DNA of 20,005 nucleotides from Acidobacteriota bacterium (lineage in GTDB: Bacteria > Acidobacteriota > Terriglobia > Terriglobales > Acidobacteriaceae): contig JAJXYW010000106.1 of the NCBI GenBank assembly GCA_021780415.1, forward strand, positions 1 through 20,005, read 5' to 3'. A program made the position numbers and the translations under genes. The notes beneath the pieces are model-generated. The model ran no database searches and was not told where the DNA came from. It saw only the letters and a list, made by a program, of their open reading frames with translations. Of the stretch, positions 1 through 6,475 are shown in pieces. The stretch's first letter is position 1. Each line of letters opens with the position of its first letter.

Positions 1-152
1 GCCAGATTCAGCAGAATCTTCTTTGACCCCGCAGTCACCAGGCTCCGCACCTCTTCGCGCAGCGTCAAGCCGCCCTCGCCCAGGGTAATCTTCCCACTCA
101 AATCCACGATCGTAACTCCACTGACTTCCCGGGTGGTGAACTTCATGCTCAT
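1..152 (-). CDS. STAS-domain anti-sigma factor antagonist, 3' end cut by window edge
   Basis: The first 50 codons of a minus-strand gene are present; the rest lies beyond the window. The protein begins MSMKFTTREVSGVTIVDLSG and continues with KITLGEGG and a stretch ending KKILLNLA. This is the usual N-terminal half of a SpoIIAA/RsbV-like STAS domain (beta strand, short loop, strand, helix, hydrophobic strand). The start is well supported: AAGGAGAT lies a few bases upstream of the ATG at 152-150. The conserved phosphorylatable serine would lie outside the window. STAS antagonists bind RsbW-type kinases and so release a sigma factor. A divergent RsbW-type gene and another STAS gene lie nearby, which makes that role likely. 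The target regulator is not visible. Confidence 0.85.
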   Translation of the reverse strand, partial: MSMKFTTREVSGVTIVDLSGKITLGEGGLTLREEVRSLVTAGSKKILLNL

Positions 153-453
153 GGTTTGATCTCCTTCAAAATTCTGCGTTGGGACATCCGGACAGTGCGG
201 TCAGGATGCAACTTGAGAAAGTGTACTTCATCCGGGATGAGTCTCATTAGCAATTTCTCCAGCCCAAGCGAGGCAGAATCTATCACGAGCGCCCATCGGT
301 ACGAGGCCATGCCGGCTCGGGGCCCATCGTTTCATTCGAGGCTCACCCTTTGAGATTTTCCTTGCCGTATGGGGCCAGACTGCTACTCTACTCTGGCAGG
401 CTGGCAAAGATGCGTTCTCAACGCCCAAAGGAGATCCCAGGCGGCGAGGGAGG
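153..453. other. Divergent intergenic region between STAS gene and anti-sigma kinase gene
   Basis: These 301 bases separate two divergent regulatory genes. No convincing gene was found; short reading frames on both strands have no family resemblance. The right part contains the possible plus-strand promoter listed separately. An 11-base palindrome with one central unpaired base, ATGAG-T-CTCAT, lies at 237-247 and could be an operator, but one copy is weak evidence. On the minus strand TACACT (225-220) resembles a -10 box without a matching -35 box. Confidence 0.5.
362..389 (+). promoter_or_regulatory. Possible sigma-70 promoter for the anti-sigma kinase gene
   Basis: TTGCCG at 362-367 is followed after 16 bases by TACTCT at 384-389. 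Both boxes match the consensus only partly. The position, about 65 bases before the start codon at 454, suits a promoter for the kinase-STAS pair. Confidence 0.25.
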
Positions 454-948
454 ATGGCGTTGATCGATAAAGCGACTAGCAGCAACGATAAGCCGACCAG
501 CGGCGACGATAACACGCAGAACAGCAGCATCGAGCTGCGCCTCCCCTCGCGGCTGGGCTACGAGAAGGTGGCCATGCACACGGCGGCCAGCGTAGCGCAA
601 TTGATGGGCTTCAGCGACGAACGCATCGATGATCTCAAGACCGCCGTCGCAGAGGCCTGCATCAACGCCATCGAGCACGGCAATAAGCTCGACGACTCGC
701 TCAGCGTCGGCGTCATTCTGTCCATGGACGCCAACTCGCTCGAGGTCAAGGTCACCGACACCGGCGAGGGCCCGCAGAGCAAGACCGAAGCTCCCGACAT
801 CGACAAGAAGATGCTCGGCGAAGAGGACGCGCGCGGCATGGGAATGTTCCTCATCCAGGCCCTGGTGGACGAGGCTGAGTGGGTCAGTTCCCCGCCCACA
901 GGCAGCTATGCCCGCATGGTCATTCACCTCCACCTCGCCAACAGTTAG
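454..948 (+). CDS. Anti-sigma regulatory factor, RsbW-like serine kinase (HATPase_c_2)
   Basis: A 164-residue cytoplasmic protein of the GHKL ATPase fold. The N box is visible as EACINAIEHGN (E67, N71), the G1 box as TDTGEG (101-106) and the G2 box as RGMGM (127-131). Size and motifs match RsbW/SpoIIAB-type anti-sigma kinases, which phosphorylate a STAS partner and sequester a sigma factor. The first 25 or so residues are polar, low in complexity and probably disordered. The ATG at 454 directly follows a purine-rich GAGGGAGG, so the spacing is short, but no other in-frame start fits better. A STAS gene follows 49 bases downstream and another STAS gene is divergent, so partner switching is the likely mode. 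No sigma factor or PP2C phosphatase is seen here. The specific target is unknown. Confidence 0.88.
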   Translation: MALIDKATSSNDKPTSGDDNTQNSSIELRLPSRLGYEKVAMHTAASVAQLMGFSDERIDDLKTAVAEACINAIEHGNKLDDSLSVGVILSMDANSLEVKVTDTGEGPQSKTEAPDIDKKMLGEEDARGMGMFLIQALVDEAEWVSSPPTGSYARMVIHLHLANS

Positions 949-997
949 AATCGATAGGTCCAGAAGTCTGACCTATCGAGCATTGGAGATAGAGCGC

Positions 998-1360
998 ATG
1001 TCGGAACTTGTTACCCGTGTCACCATCGAAGAAATCCCGTCCGCCAGCGGAGGCCCCATTACCGTGCTGCGGTTCTCGGGCGATATCACCAGCGCATCGC
1101 AGCCAGCCATCCTGGGCACCTACGAAGGACTTCCCGACCACGTCAAGCACATCCTGCTGGATTTTTCGAAGGTCGAGTATCTCAACTCCAGCGGTATCGC
1201 CCTGGTCATCCAGATGCTGATCGCCGCCAGCAAGCACGGCCAGACCATCCGGACCTTCGGTCTTAGCCCGCACTTCCAGAAGGTCTTTACGATGGTGGGC
1301 ATCACGAAGTACACGAGTCTCCACCCCGATCAGGCTTCCGCCTGCGTGGCTTTCGGGTAG
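998..1360 (+). CDS. STAS-domain anti-sigma factor antagonist (RsbV/SpoIIAA-like)
   Basis: A 120-residue single STAS domain. The segment HILLDFSKVEYLNSSGIALV (51-70) is the diagnostic core; by alignment to SpoIIAA (DSSG) the first serine of NSSG, S64, is the expected phosphorylation site. The ATG at 998 is chosen because the protein then begins just before the first STAS strand and GGAG lies at 985-988. The reading frame is open further upstream, but that part overlaps the kinase gene in another frame and has no family resemblance. It is probably co-transcribed with the kinase gene 49 bases upstream and would be its direct partner. No linker or extra domain is present. Confidence 0.88.
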   Translation: MSELVTRVTIEEIPSASGGPITVLRFSGDITSASQPAILGTYEGLPDHVKHILLDFSKVEYLNSSGIALVIQMLIAASKHGQTIRTFGLSPHFQKVFTMVGITKYTSLHPDQASACVAFG

Positions 1361-1413
1361 CAGATATCCCCGTGACGCTCTGCGGTGGTGGAAATCGGCG
1401 GAGCATCATCGCC

Positions 1414-1443
1414 TTGAGACGCATGGATAGCCGGTGATACACT
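1414..1443 (+). promoter_or_regulatory. Possible sigma-70 promoter for secG
   Basis: TTGAGA at 1414-1419, an 18-base spacer, then TACACT at 1438-1443. Transcription would begin near 1450, giving a leader of about 100 bases before the secG start. The leader holds a possible 6-bp stem (TGCGAA with TTCGCA), but nothing recognisable as a riboswitch. Confidence 0.35.
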
Positions 1444-1549
1444 CAGTGGTGGATCGGAGTATTGGCGCTGCGAAGCGTAGACTGCGGTTCTGTTTCGCAC
1501 CATCCAACGATTTCGCCGCATGCGCGGCCCTAAGGCTAATGTTCCAACA

Positions 1550-1840
1550 ATGTTCATTCTTCTTGTGATTCTGCACATTATCGTCTGTCTCTTTCTCGTC
1601 GGTGTCGTTCTGATTCAACAGGGCAAGTCGGCAGATCTTGCTGGCGCCTTCGGCGGACAGGGTTCGCAGACTGCCTTCGGGCCACGCGGTGCAGCCAATC
1701 TGCTGACCCGCCTTACAACCTGGTCGGCGATTATTTTCATGCTCACATCGATCGCGCTCACCGTTGTCATGTCGCGCAGCACGCACAACGGGTCGGTGCT
1801 CTCTGACGTGCCCAGCCAGACGACCCCCGCGAAGAAGTAG
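1550..1840 (+). CDS. secG: Preprotein translocase subunit SecG
   Basis: A 96-residue inner-membrane protein, the accessory subunit of the SecYEG channel. It has two hydrophobic segments, about residues 2-22 and 44-66. Between them is the signature loop, VVLIQQGKSADLAGAFGGQG followed by SQTAFGPRG, which matches the LQQGKGADMGASFG region of known SecG proteins. The short polar C-terminal tail rich in S, T and P is typical. I chose ATG 1550 because it places the first membrane segment at the N-terminus, as in other SecG proteins; an in-frame ATG at 1520 would add ten residues. Neither start has a good ribosome binding site (AAGG lies about 14 bases before 1550). A strong terminator follows, so the gene appears monocistronic. 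Confidence 0.95.
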   Translation: MFILLVILHIIVCLFLVGVVLIQQGKSADLAGAFGGQGSQTAFGPRGAANLLTRLTTWSAIIFMLTSIALTVVMSRSTHNGSVLSDVPSQTTPAKK

Positions 1841-1860
1841 CCCACATCCTCTTCATCCGC

Positions 1861-1894
1861 GAAGCGCAGGCTGTTGGCCTGCGCTTCTGCTTTT
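1861..1894 (+). terminator. Rho-independent terminator after secG
   Basis: A perfect 11-bp stem, GAAGCGCAGGC (1861-1871) with GCCTGCGCTTC (1877-1887), closes a 5-base loop and is followed by TGCTTTT. It lies 20 bases after the secG stop and separates secG from the next gene. Confidence 0.88.
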
Positions 1895-1934
1895 GCAGGG
1901 AGCAATGAATGAATCTTGAGGGCAAGGAGTTCCG

Positions 1935-2561
1935 ATGATTCGCGACACATTTCCTGTCGGCATGCTGGGTTGCAACTGCACGATCCTCGGTGATGAAGTA
2001 TCCCGCGAAGCCATTGTGGTGGATCCCGGGTATGACATTCCCCGCATTCTGGCGCTGCTCGCGAAGCATAAACTGACCGTCAGGAAGATCGTGGTCACGC
2101 ATGCGCATATTGACCATATTGCCAGCGCACAGAGCCTCAAGAAGATCACTGAGGCTCCTATCATTTATAACCAGGCCGACCTTCCGCTGGTCGCGATGAT
2201 GGATGTTCAGGCCGGGTGGCTCGGCCTGCCGGTGCCCACCGTTCTTCCACCCGATCACTCCCCTGCGGATGGCGAGACTGTCAGTGTGGCCGGGATCACT
2301 GGGAAGGTGTTCTATACGCCGGGGCATACGGAGGGCAGCCTCTGTATGTACGTTCCGGACGAGCATCTGCTGCTGGCCGGAGATACGTTGTTTGCAGGCG
2401 GCGTCGGACGGACCGATCTGCCCGGTGGAAACTCCAGAAAGCTCCTTGTGAGTATCAGGGAGCGACTGCTGTCGTTGCCGGATTCTACGCTTGTCGTTCC
2501 GGGGCACGGTCCGACGACGACCATTGGCACCGAGCGCGTCCACAATCCGTTTCTGGTCTGA
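1935..2561 (+). CDS. MBL-fold metallo-hydrolase, glyoxalase II-like
   Basis: A 208-residue cytoplasmic enzyme of the metallo-beta-lactamase fold. The metal ligands are all visible: THAHIDH (H56, H58, D60, H61), TPGHTEGS (H131), LAGDTLF (D150) and VPGHG (H191). Length and motif spacing match the compact YcbL/glyoxalase-II-like hydrolases, which lack the long C-terminal substrate domain of true GloB. The substrate is therefore uncertain; hydrolysis of a thioester such as S-lactoylglutathione is one possibility. The start has a strong Shine-Dalgarno, AAGGAG at 1924-1929, five bases before the ATG. The gene stands alone after the secG terminator and converges on the aminotransferase gene with only 18 bases between stop codons and no obvious terminator there. 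Confidence 0.9.
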   Translation: MIRDTFPVGMLGCNCTILGDEVSREAIVVDPGYDIPRILALLAKHKLTVRKIVVTHAHIDHIASAQSLKKITEAPIIYNQADLPLVAMMDVQAGWLGLPVPTVLPPDHSPADGETVSVAGITGKVFYTPGHTEGSLCMYVPDEHLLLAGDTLFAGGVGRTDLPGGNSRKLLVSIRERLLSLPDSTLVVPGHGPTTTIGTERVHNPFLV

Positions 2562-2579
2562 GCGCGGGATCAACGCCTC

Positions 2580-3764
2580 TCAGTCGATGGGAAGACGCTT
2601 CAGGCCTGCGGCCCAGATCTCTCGCGGAGTCAGCAGACTGACAACGACTCTGCCGTCATCGAGGCCGTAGAACTCGCCGGATTGAACGAGAACTCTGCGG
2701 TCCAGCGCTGCTTGCACGAACTCCTTGCCATCGACCGTGCGCGGGACGCGAAGCACGGCGGTCCAGCCACCCTGCATCGCGAAGCGCTGTGCTGAGGTTC
2801 CGCGTAGACGCTCGTCGAGCAACGCCAGGTTTTCCGTCATCCGCTGCCGGATCTGCTGCTGCATCGAGTGTCGAGCAGCAAGCCAATAGGGTAATGCGTG
2901 TTGTACGGGAGCGTTCATCGAGAGGAAGGTATCGGCGATGATCTCGATGCGCTGCATGGCCTCGCTCACCAGAGGACGAGGGCCACACGCGGCGATCCAC
3001 GAGGCCTTCATCTGCGGCAGGCCGCAGACTTTGCTGATGCCGCTGAGCACGAAGGTGAGGCAGGACGACTCGCCGGCTGCGAAGCTGCGTTGCGTGAGAC
3101 CGAGCGGATAGTCGAGGAAGACCTCGTCCACGATCAGGGCAAGATGATGCTCGGCACAGATAGATTCAAGCGCGGTGCGCTCAAGCTGCGAGGCGAAGTT
3201 GCCCGTGGGATTGTTTGGATGCACGACAATCACGGCTCGCGTTTTGGCTGTGATGGCGGCCTTGAGCAGGTGCAAATCGATTGCCCAGCCGAGACCTGAG
3301 GATGGGTCTGCGTTCGGATCGGTGTTCGGATCGTAGACGAGCGGATACTCGCGTAACTGGACATCGTCGAGTTGTGCGATGAAGTCGAAGAGCGGGTAAC
3401 TGGGCCGCGCGACAAGGATCTCGTCGCCTGCGTTACAGAGCAGGCGGAAGAGAAAACTGTAGGCCTCGCTGGTGCTGGTGGTGAGACAGAGACTGTCAAT
3501 CGAGATCGCTGCACCTGCGTCGCGATAGTACGCAGCCACGGCTTCTCGAGCGGTCTTCATACCGAGCGGATCGGGCTCGTAGTGAAGCGCGGCAACGTTG
3601 GACAGAGGAGCGAGGAGCTTCGCGTCGTCGTAGGCAAACCCGCATTGGGTTGGATTCGATACGGTCAGATCGAACAACTCATAGCCGGATGCGCGCGCCT
3701 CGAGCACGGCAGTGGTGAGATCGTTCTCGGCAAGGTTCCAGTGGGTGCGTTGGGAAAAGTTCAT
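2580..3764 (-). CDS. Pyridoxal-phosphate-dependent aminotransferase, class I/II
   Basis: A 394-residue fold-type I aminotransferase. Visible landmarks are Y62 with E63 and P64, PSYPLFDF (121-128), HPNNPTGNF (182-190, N185 contacting the cofactor), IVDEVFLDY (211-219, D213 pairing with the pyridine nitrogen) and SGISK with the Schiff-base lysine K245. The amino donor and acceptor cannot be told. One oddity is that the C-terminal segment reads GRVVVSLLT, where most family members have an arginine just before the hydrophobic-Ser pair to bind the substrate carboxylate; here that position is valine. I chose ATG 3764, where the protein begins MNFSQRTHWNL; the frame is open to 3860, but that stretch overlaps the divergent HAD gene start. 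The ribosome binding site (GAAGG) is distant. Confidence 0.87.
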   Translation of the reverse strand: MNFSQRTHWNLAENDLTTAVLEARASGYELFDLTVSNPTQCGFAYDDAKLLAPLSNVAALHYEPDPLGMKTAREAVAAYYRDAGAAISIDSLCLTTSTSEAYSFLFRLLCNAGDEILVARPSYPLFDFIAQLDDVQLREYPLVYDPNTDPNADPSSGLGWAIDLHLLKAAITAKTRAVIVVHPNNPTGNFASQLERTALESICAEHHLALIVDEVFLDYPLGLTQRSFAAGESSCLTFVLSGISKVCGLPQMKASWIAACGPRPLVSEAMQRIEIIADTFLSMNAPVQHALPYWLAARHSMQQQIRQRMTENLALLDERLRGTSAQRFAMQGGWTAVLRVPRTVDGKEFVQAALDRRVLVQSGEFYGLDDGRVVVSLLTPREIWAAGLKRLPID

Positions 3765-3823
3765 CAGGATTGTGTCAGCCTTCTCATGGTACTTCGATGT
3801 GATATGGATCTGAGTCAGCCAGA

Positions 3824-3829
3824 TACAAT
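3824..3829 (+). promoter_or_regulatory. Possible -10 box for the HAD hydrolase gene
   Basis: TACAAT at 3824-3829 is a good -10 hexamer within the 73-base divergent gap. No clear -35 box lies 16-18 bases upstream. If used, transcription would begin near 3836, almost at the ATG of 3838, giving a nearly leaderless message. Confidence 0.3.
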
Positions 3830-3837
3830 TAGGAGCA

Positions 3838-4482
3838 ATGGCGAATGAATCTGGAAGCAAGATTAGCGCGGTGCTCTTCGACTATGGAATGGTGCTGAGC
3901 GACGTGCCGGAAGCGGCCGATTGGCGGCTGTTGGAACGAGTTTTGGATGTCGAGGAGGAAGCGTTTCAGGCTGCGTATTGGAAGTATCGCGACGCGTACG
4001 ATCGTGGTGCGCTGAGTGCCCAAACATACTGGGAGATTGTCGCTCGCGATCTTAATAAACCTATCGACGCTGCGATACTTCGGGCGCTGATTGATGCAGA
4101 TACCGTTGTATGGACACAGCCGAATCCGGTGATGATGGAATGGGCTGCGAGCCTGAATCGCTCTGGCATGAAGACCGGAATTTTATCGAATATTGGGGAT
4201 GCAATGGAGTCCGGGGTGCTCGGTCGGTTCCCTGCACTAGCTGAATTTACACACCATACTTTTTCGCATCGGCTTGGCATTGCGAAGCCGGATGCGGCGA
4301 TCTATCGGCATGCGGTGGAGGGGCTGGGGGTGCCGGTGGAGGAAATTCTGTTCGTGGATGATCGGGAGGAGAACATCCGGGCTGCGCGGGTGGCGGGGAT
4401 GGTCGCGGTGCAGTACATCGGGCACGCGGCGTTTGTGGAGGAGATGCAGGGGATGGGGCTGGGGTGGTTGCTGGTGGTCTAG
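3838..4482 (+). CDS. HAD-superfamily hydrolase, subfamily IA (YihX-like)
   Basis: A 214-residue cytoplasmic phosphatase-like enzyme. Motif I is LFDYGMVLSD (nucleophile D15), motif II is ILSNIGD (S117), motif III is the lysine of IAKPDAAIY (K150), and motif IV is FVDDREENI (D174, D175). The position two after the nucleophile is glycine (G17) rather than the usual Asp; the same D-x-G pattern occurs in YihX-type proteins, so this marks the subfamily and is not clear damage. The cap region (about residues 25-100) is helical. Substrate is unknown, possibly a sugar or nucleotide phosphate. AGGAG ends only two bases before the ATG. The gene ends within the CTAG that also holds the ribBA stop codon, and shares a 73-base divergent region with the aminotransferase gene. 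Confidence 0.88.
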   Translation: MANESGSKISAVLFDYGMVLSDVPEAADWRLLERVLDVEEEAFQAAYWKYRDAYDRGALSAQTYWEIVARDLNKPIDAAILRALIDADTVVWTQPNPVMMEWAASLNRSGMKTGILSNIGDAMESGVLGRFPALAEFTHHTFSHRLGIAKPDAAIYRHAVEGLGVPVEEILFVDDREENIRAARVAGMVAVQYIGHAAFVEEMQGMGLGWLLVV

Positions 4483-5687
4483 GGGGTGGGTACGGGGGTG
4501 AGGGCGATCGGGACGCGCTCGACGATCTCGATGCCGAAGCCCTGGAGGGCGGGAACGTGCCGGGGGTGGTTGGTGAGCAGGCGGATCTTGCGGATGCCGA
4601 GGTCGGAGATGATCTGGCCGCCGAGGCCTACCTGGCGGAGGATGCGCTGGTCGGGGGCACCAAGGGGTTCGGGTTCGGAGCCGCGGGCGGTGCGGTGGAT
4701 GCAGAGCTTCGCAGGGTGCTCGGCGCGGTCGATGGTGAAGCCGCGCTGGGTGTGATGGAGATAGATGAGGGCTCCGACACCGGCGCGAGCGATCTCACGG
4801 AGGCTGGCGTCAACGGTGGCGCGGCAGTCGCAGGCGGTGGAGCCGAAGACGTTGCCTGCGAGACAGTGGGTATGGACACGGACAAGGACGGGCGTGTCGG
4901 ATTTGTCCGCGGCGGCGAGGTCGCCGAAGGTGAGGGCGATGTGGGACTCGTCTCCAGCGCCAAGGTCGTGCTCAACGGTCTGGATGTCGCTCTCGTAGGA
5001 GAACATGCGGAAGTCGCCATACGCGGTGGGAAGGAGGCCTTCGGCGATGCGGTGAGTGTAGCGCTCGTTGGCCATACGGTAGCGGATGAGGTCGGCTACG
5101 GTGACCATCTTGAGGCCGTGAGTCTGGCAGAAGACAGTGAGATCGGGAACGCGGGCCATGGTGCCGTCTTCGTTCATGATCTCGCAGATGACGCCAGCGG
5201 GAATAAGGCCGGCCATGCGGGCCAGGTCAACGGAGGCCTCGGTCTGTCCGGCGCGGACCAGGACTCCGCCTTTGCGGGCGCGGAGGGGAAAGACGTGGCC
5301 GGGACGGGCGAGGTCGTGAGGACTGGAGTTGGGGCTGATCGCCACCTGGATGGTGTGGGCGCGGTCGGCTGCCGATATCCCTGTAGTGACGCCTTCGCGG
5401 GCTTCGATGGTCTCGGTGAAGGCGGTGCCGAAGCGCGAGGTGTTGTCCTGGGTCATGGGACCGAGGCGCATGTAGTCGGCTCGCTCCTCGGTGAGGGTGA
5501 GGCAGATGAGGCCGCGGCCGAAGCGGGCCATGAAGTTGATGGCTTCGGGGGTGCAGAACTCGGCGGCGATGGTGAGATCGCCTTCGTTTTCGCGGTCCTC
5601 GTCGTCGATGAGAACGATCATGCGGCCGGCGCGGAGTTCGTCGAGGGCCTCGGGGATGTCGATAAATCCAGCGTTGCGGTCGGGCAT
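4479..5687 (-). CDS. ribBA: RibBA: DHBP synthase fused to a divergent GTP cyclohydrolase II-like domain
   Basis: A 402-residue fusion protein of riboflavin synthesis. Residues 1-205 form 3,4-dihydroxy-2-butanone-4-phosphate synthase, which converts ribulose 5-phosphate. [10 protein letters not shown] (28-37), [10 protein letters not shown] (111-120) and RPGHVFPL (128-135) are all present. The usual GHTEA segment reads GQTEA here (Q148), at the place of a metal-binding His in E. coli RibB. Residues 206-402 resemble GTP cyclohydrolase II. The three zinc cysteines are kept (C275, C286, C288), but the conserved RQEGRGIGL loop is replaced by [10 protein letters not shown] (311-320), and the later segment reads [14 protein letters not shown]. 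The N-terminal half is probably active; the C-terminal half may not be, as in RibBX variants described in Proteobacteria. The ATG at 5687 follows a G-rich stretch that includes GGAGGGGG. Confidence 0.9.
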   Translation of the reverse strand: MPDRNAGFIDIPEALDELRAGRMIVLIDDEDRENEGDLTIAAEFCTPEAINFMARFGRGLICLTLTEERADYMRLGPMTQDNTSRFGTAFTETIEAREGVTTGISAADRAHTIQVAISPNSSPHDLARPGHVFPLRARKGGVLVRAGQTEASVDLARMAGLIPAGVICEIMNEDGTMARVPDLTVFCQTHGLKMVTVADLIRYRMANERYTHRIAEGLLPTAYGDFRMFSYESDIQTVEHDLGAGDESHIALTFGDLAAADKSDTPVLVRVHTHCLAGNVFGSTACDCRATVDASLREIARAGVGALIYLHHTQRGFTIDRAEHPAKLCIHRTARGSEPEPLGAPDQRILRQVGLGGQIISDLGIRKIRLLTNHPRHVPALQGFGIEIVERVPIALTPVPTP

Positions 5688-6037
5688 ATAGATGGGGTGC
5701 CCCCTCCCCCCCCGGTACTTATTGACTCAAAGTATTGAAAGGGTTTGGGTTAGCGGGTGACTTGTGGCCTGGCGTACTGTAACTGGTTGAAAACGAATGA
5801 GTTGCCCCGCAAGGTATTCTATTTAGATGGGTTACGGGTAGAGTATTCATTTTATTCGGATTAGGTGGCATTTTGGAGGCTTTTGGCCCCATGTTGCCTC
5901 TGACCCGCTAGCCTCTGTATCCCCTACTTCTATTGTAGCTACTCGCGCAGGGTAACTATGCCAGATTTGGAGAAGAATTATCTGACGCGGAATCAGCGGT
6001 TTAGGCTGAATTCCGGACAGCAGTGGGATTGACAGAT
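5688..6037. other. Intergenic region upstream of ribBA, no clear gene
   Basis: About 350 bases, richer in A and T than the flanking genes. It begins with runs of five and eight C residues (5700-5704 and 5706-5713), which read as G runs in the ribBA leader. No FMN riboswitch consensus was recognised, although this is the expected place for one. A 24-codon plus-strand reading frame at 5958-6032 (starting MPDLEKNYLT, with AGGG eight bases upstream) is the only candidate small gene, and it has nothing else to support it. No convincing -35/-10 pair was found. Confidence 0.5.
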
Positions 6038-6265
6038 TTAGAGGGTGGACTCGATCTCAAAGCCCCAGGCCTCGAGGAGAGCTTCGGGGATGTACTTGGA
6101 GTTCTTGTTGCGGCGGGCCCACTCGCGAAGGCGGGTGGAGCGGATGTACTGGTCGGGGGTGAGCTTGTATTCCTTGACGACCATCTCGAAGGAGGTGATG
6201 GTGGGGACGACGGGGCCAATGGGCTCCGGCTTGCCCCAGTTGGGATTGCCGCGGCGTTTTGCCAT
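6038..6265 (-). CDS. Small conserved basic protein of unknown function
   Basis: A 75-residue protein beginning MAKRRGNPNWGKPEP, with a helical middle (about 25-50) and ending YIPEALLEAWGFEIESTL. From memory, small proteins starting with this basic, Asn/Trp/Gly-containing motif recur in acidobacterial genomes without an assigned function. The RNNPNWGK-like N-terminus (R4, R5, N7, N9, W10) and the RLREWARRNKNSKYIP segment (45-60) are strongly basic, which could suit nucleic-acid binding, but that is inference. There is no signal peptide or membrane segment. The start has a clear GAGGAA eight bases before the ATG, and ATTTTA at 6312-6317 gives a possible -10 box (TAAAAT) on the minus strand. It is not close enough to either neighbour to suggest an operon. 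Confidence 0.8.
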   Translation of the reverse strand: MAKRRGNPNWGKPEPIGPVVPTITSFEMVVKEYKLTPDQYIRSTRLREWARRNKNSKYIPEALLEAWGFEIESTL

Positions 6266-6475
6266 GGATTTATTTCCTCGCTATTCAGGCGGCTGCGTGC
6301 CGCAACACTTCATTTTATCATTTTTGAAGCTGGAGATGGGGTTGCGGATTGGGGTCGGCAAATGATCTCCCCCTTTGCAGAGGAAGTGCCTGGTGAAGGA
6401 GGCATTCTCAGGAAGGAAGCCCACTGATTTGGATGGCGATGAGAGCGGAGGCTGAGGACTTGGGGTGGGCACAGC

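Noticed and set aside
1361..1549. tRNA gene near secG
   Set aside because: tRNA-Leu genes often neighbour secG, but no cloverleaf or TTCGAATC-type T-loop was found on either side here.
3765..3860. Upstream extension of the aminotransferase by 32 codons
   Set aside because: The added residues overlap the divergent HAD gene start and have no family resemblance; the protein aligns well from MNFSQRTHWNL.
4464..5738. 424-codon plus-strand reading frame opposite ribBA
   Set aside because: It mirrors a gene with clear catalytic motifs, is composed mostly of Gly, Ala, Val, Asp and Glu without family resemblance, and arises from the high GC content at third positions.
5688..5957. FMN riboswitch upstream of ribBA
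   Set aside because: This is the expected location, but the conserved FMN-aptamer sequences (such as AGGGCAGGGTGAAATTCCC) were not seen on the minus strand.
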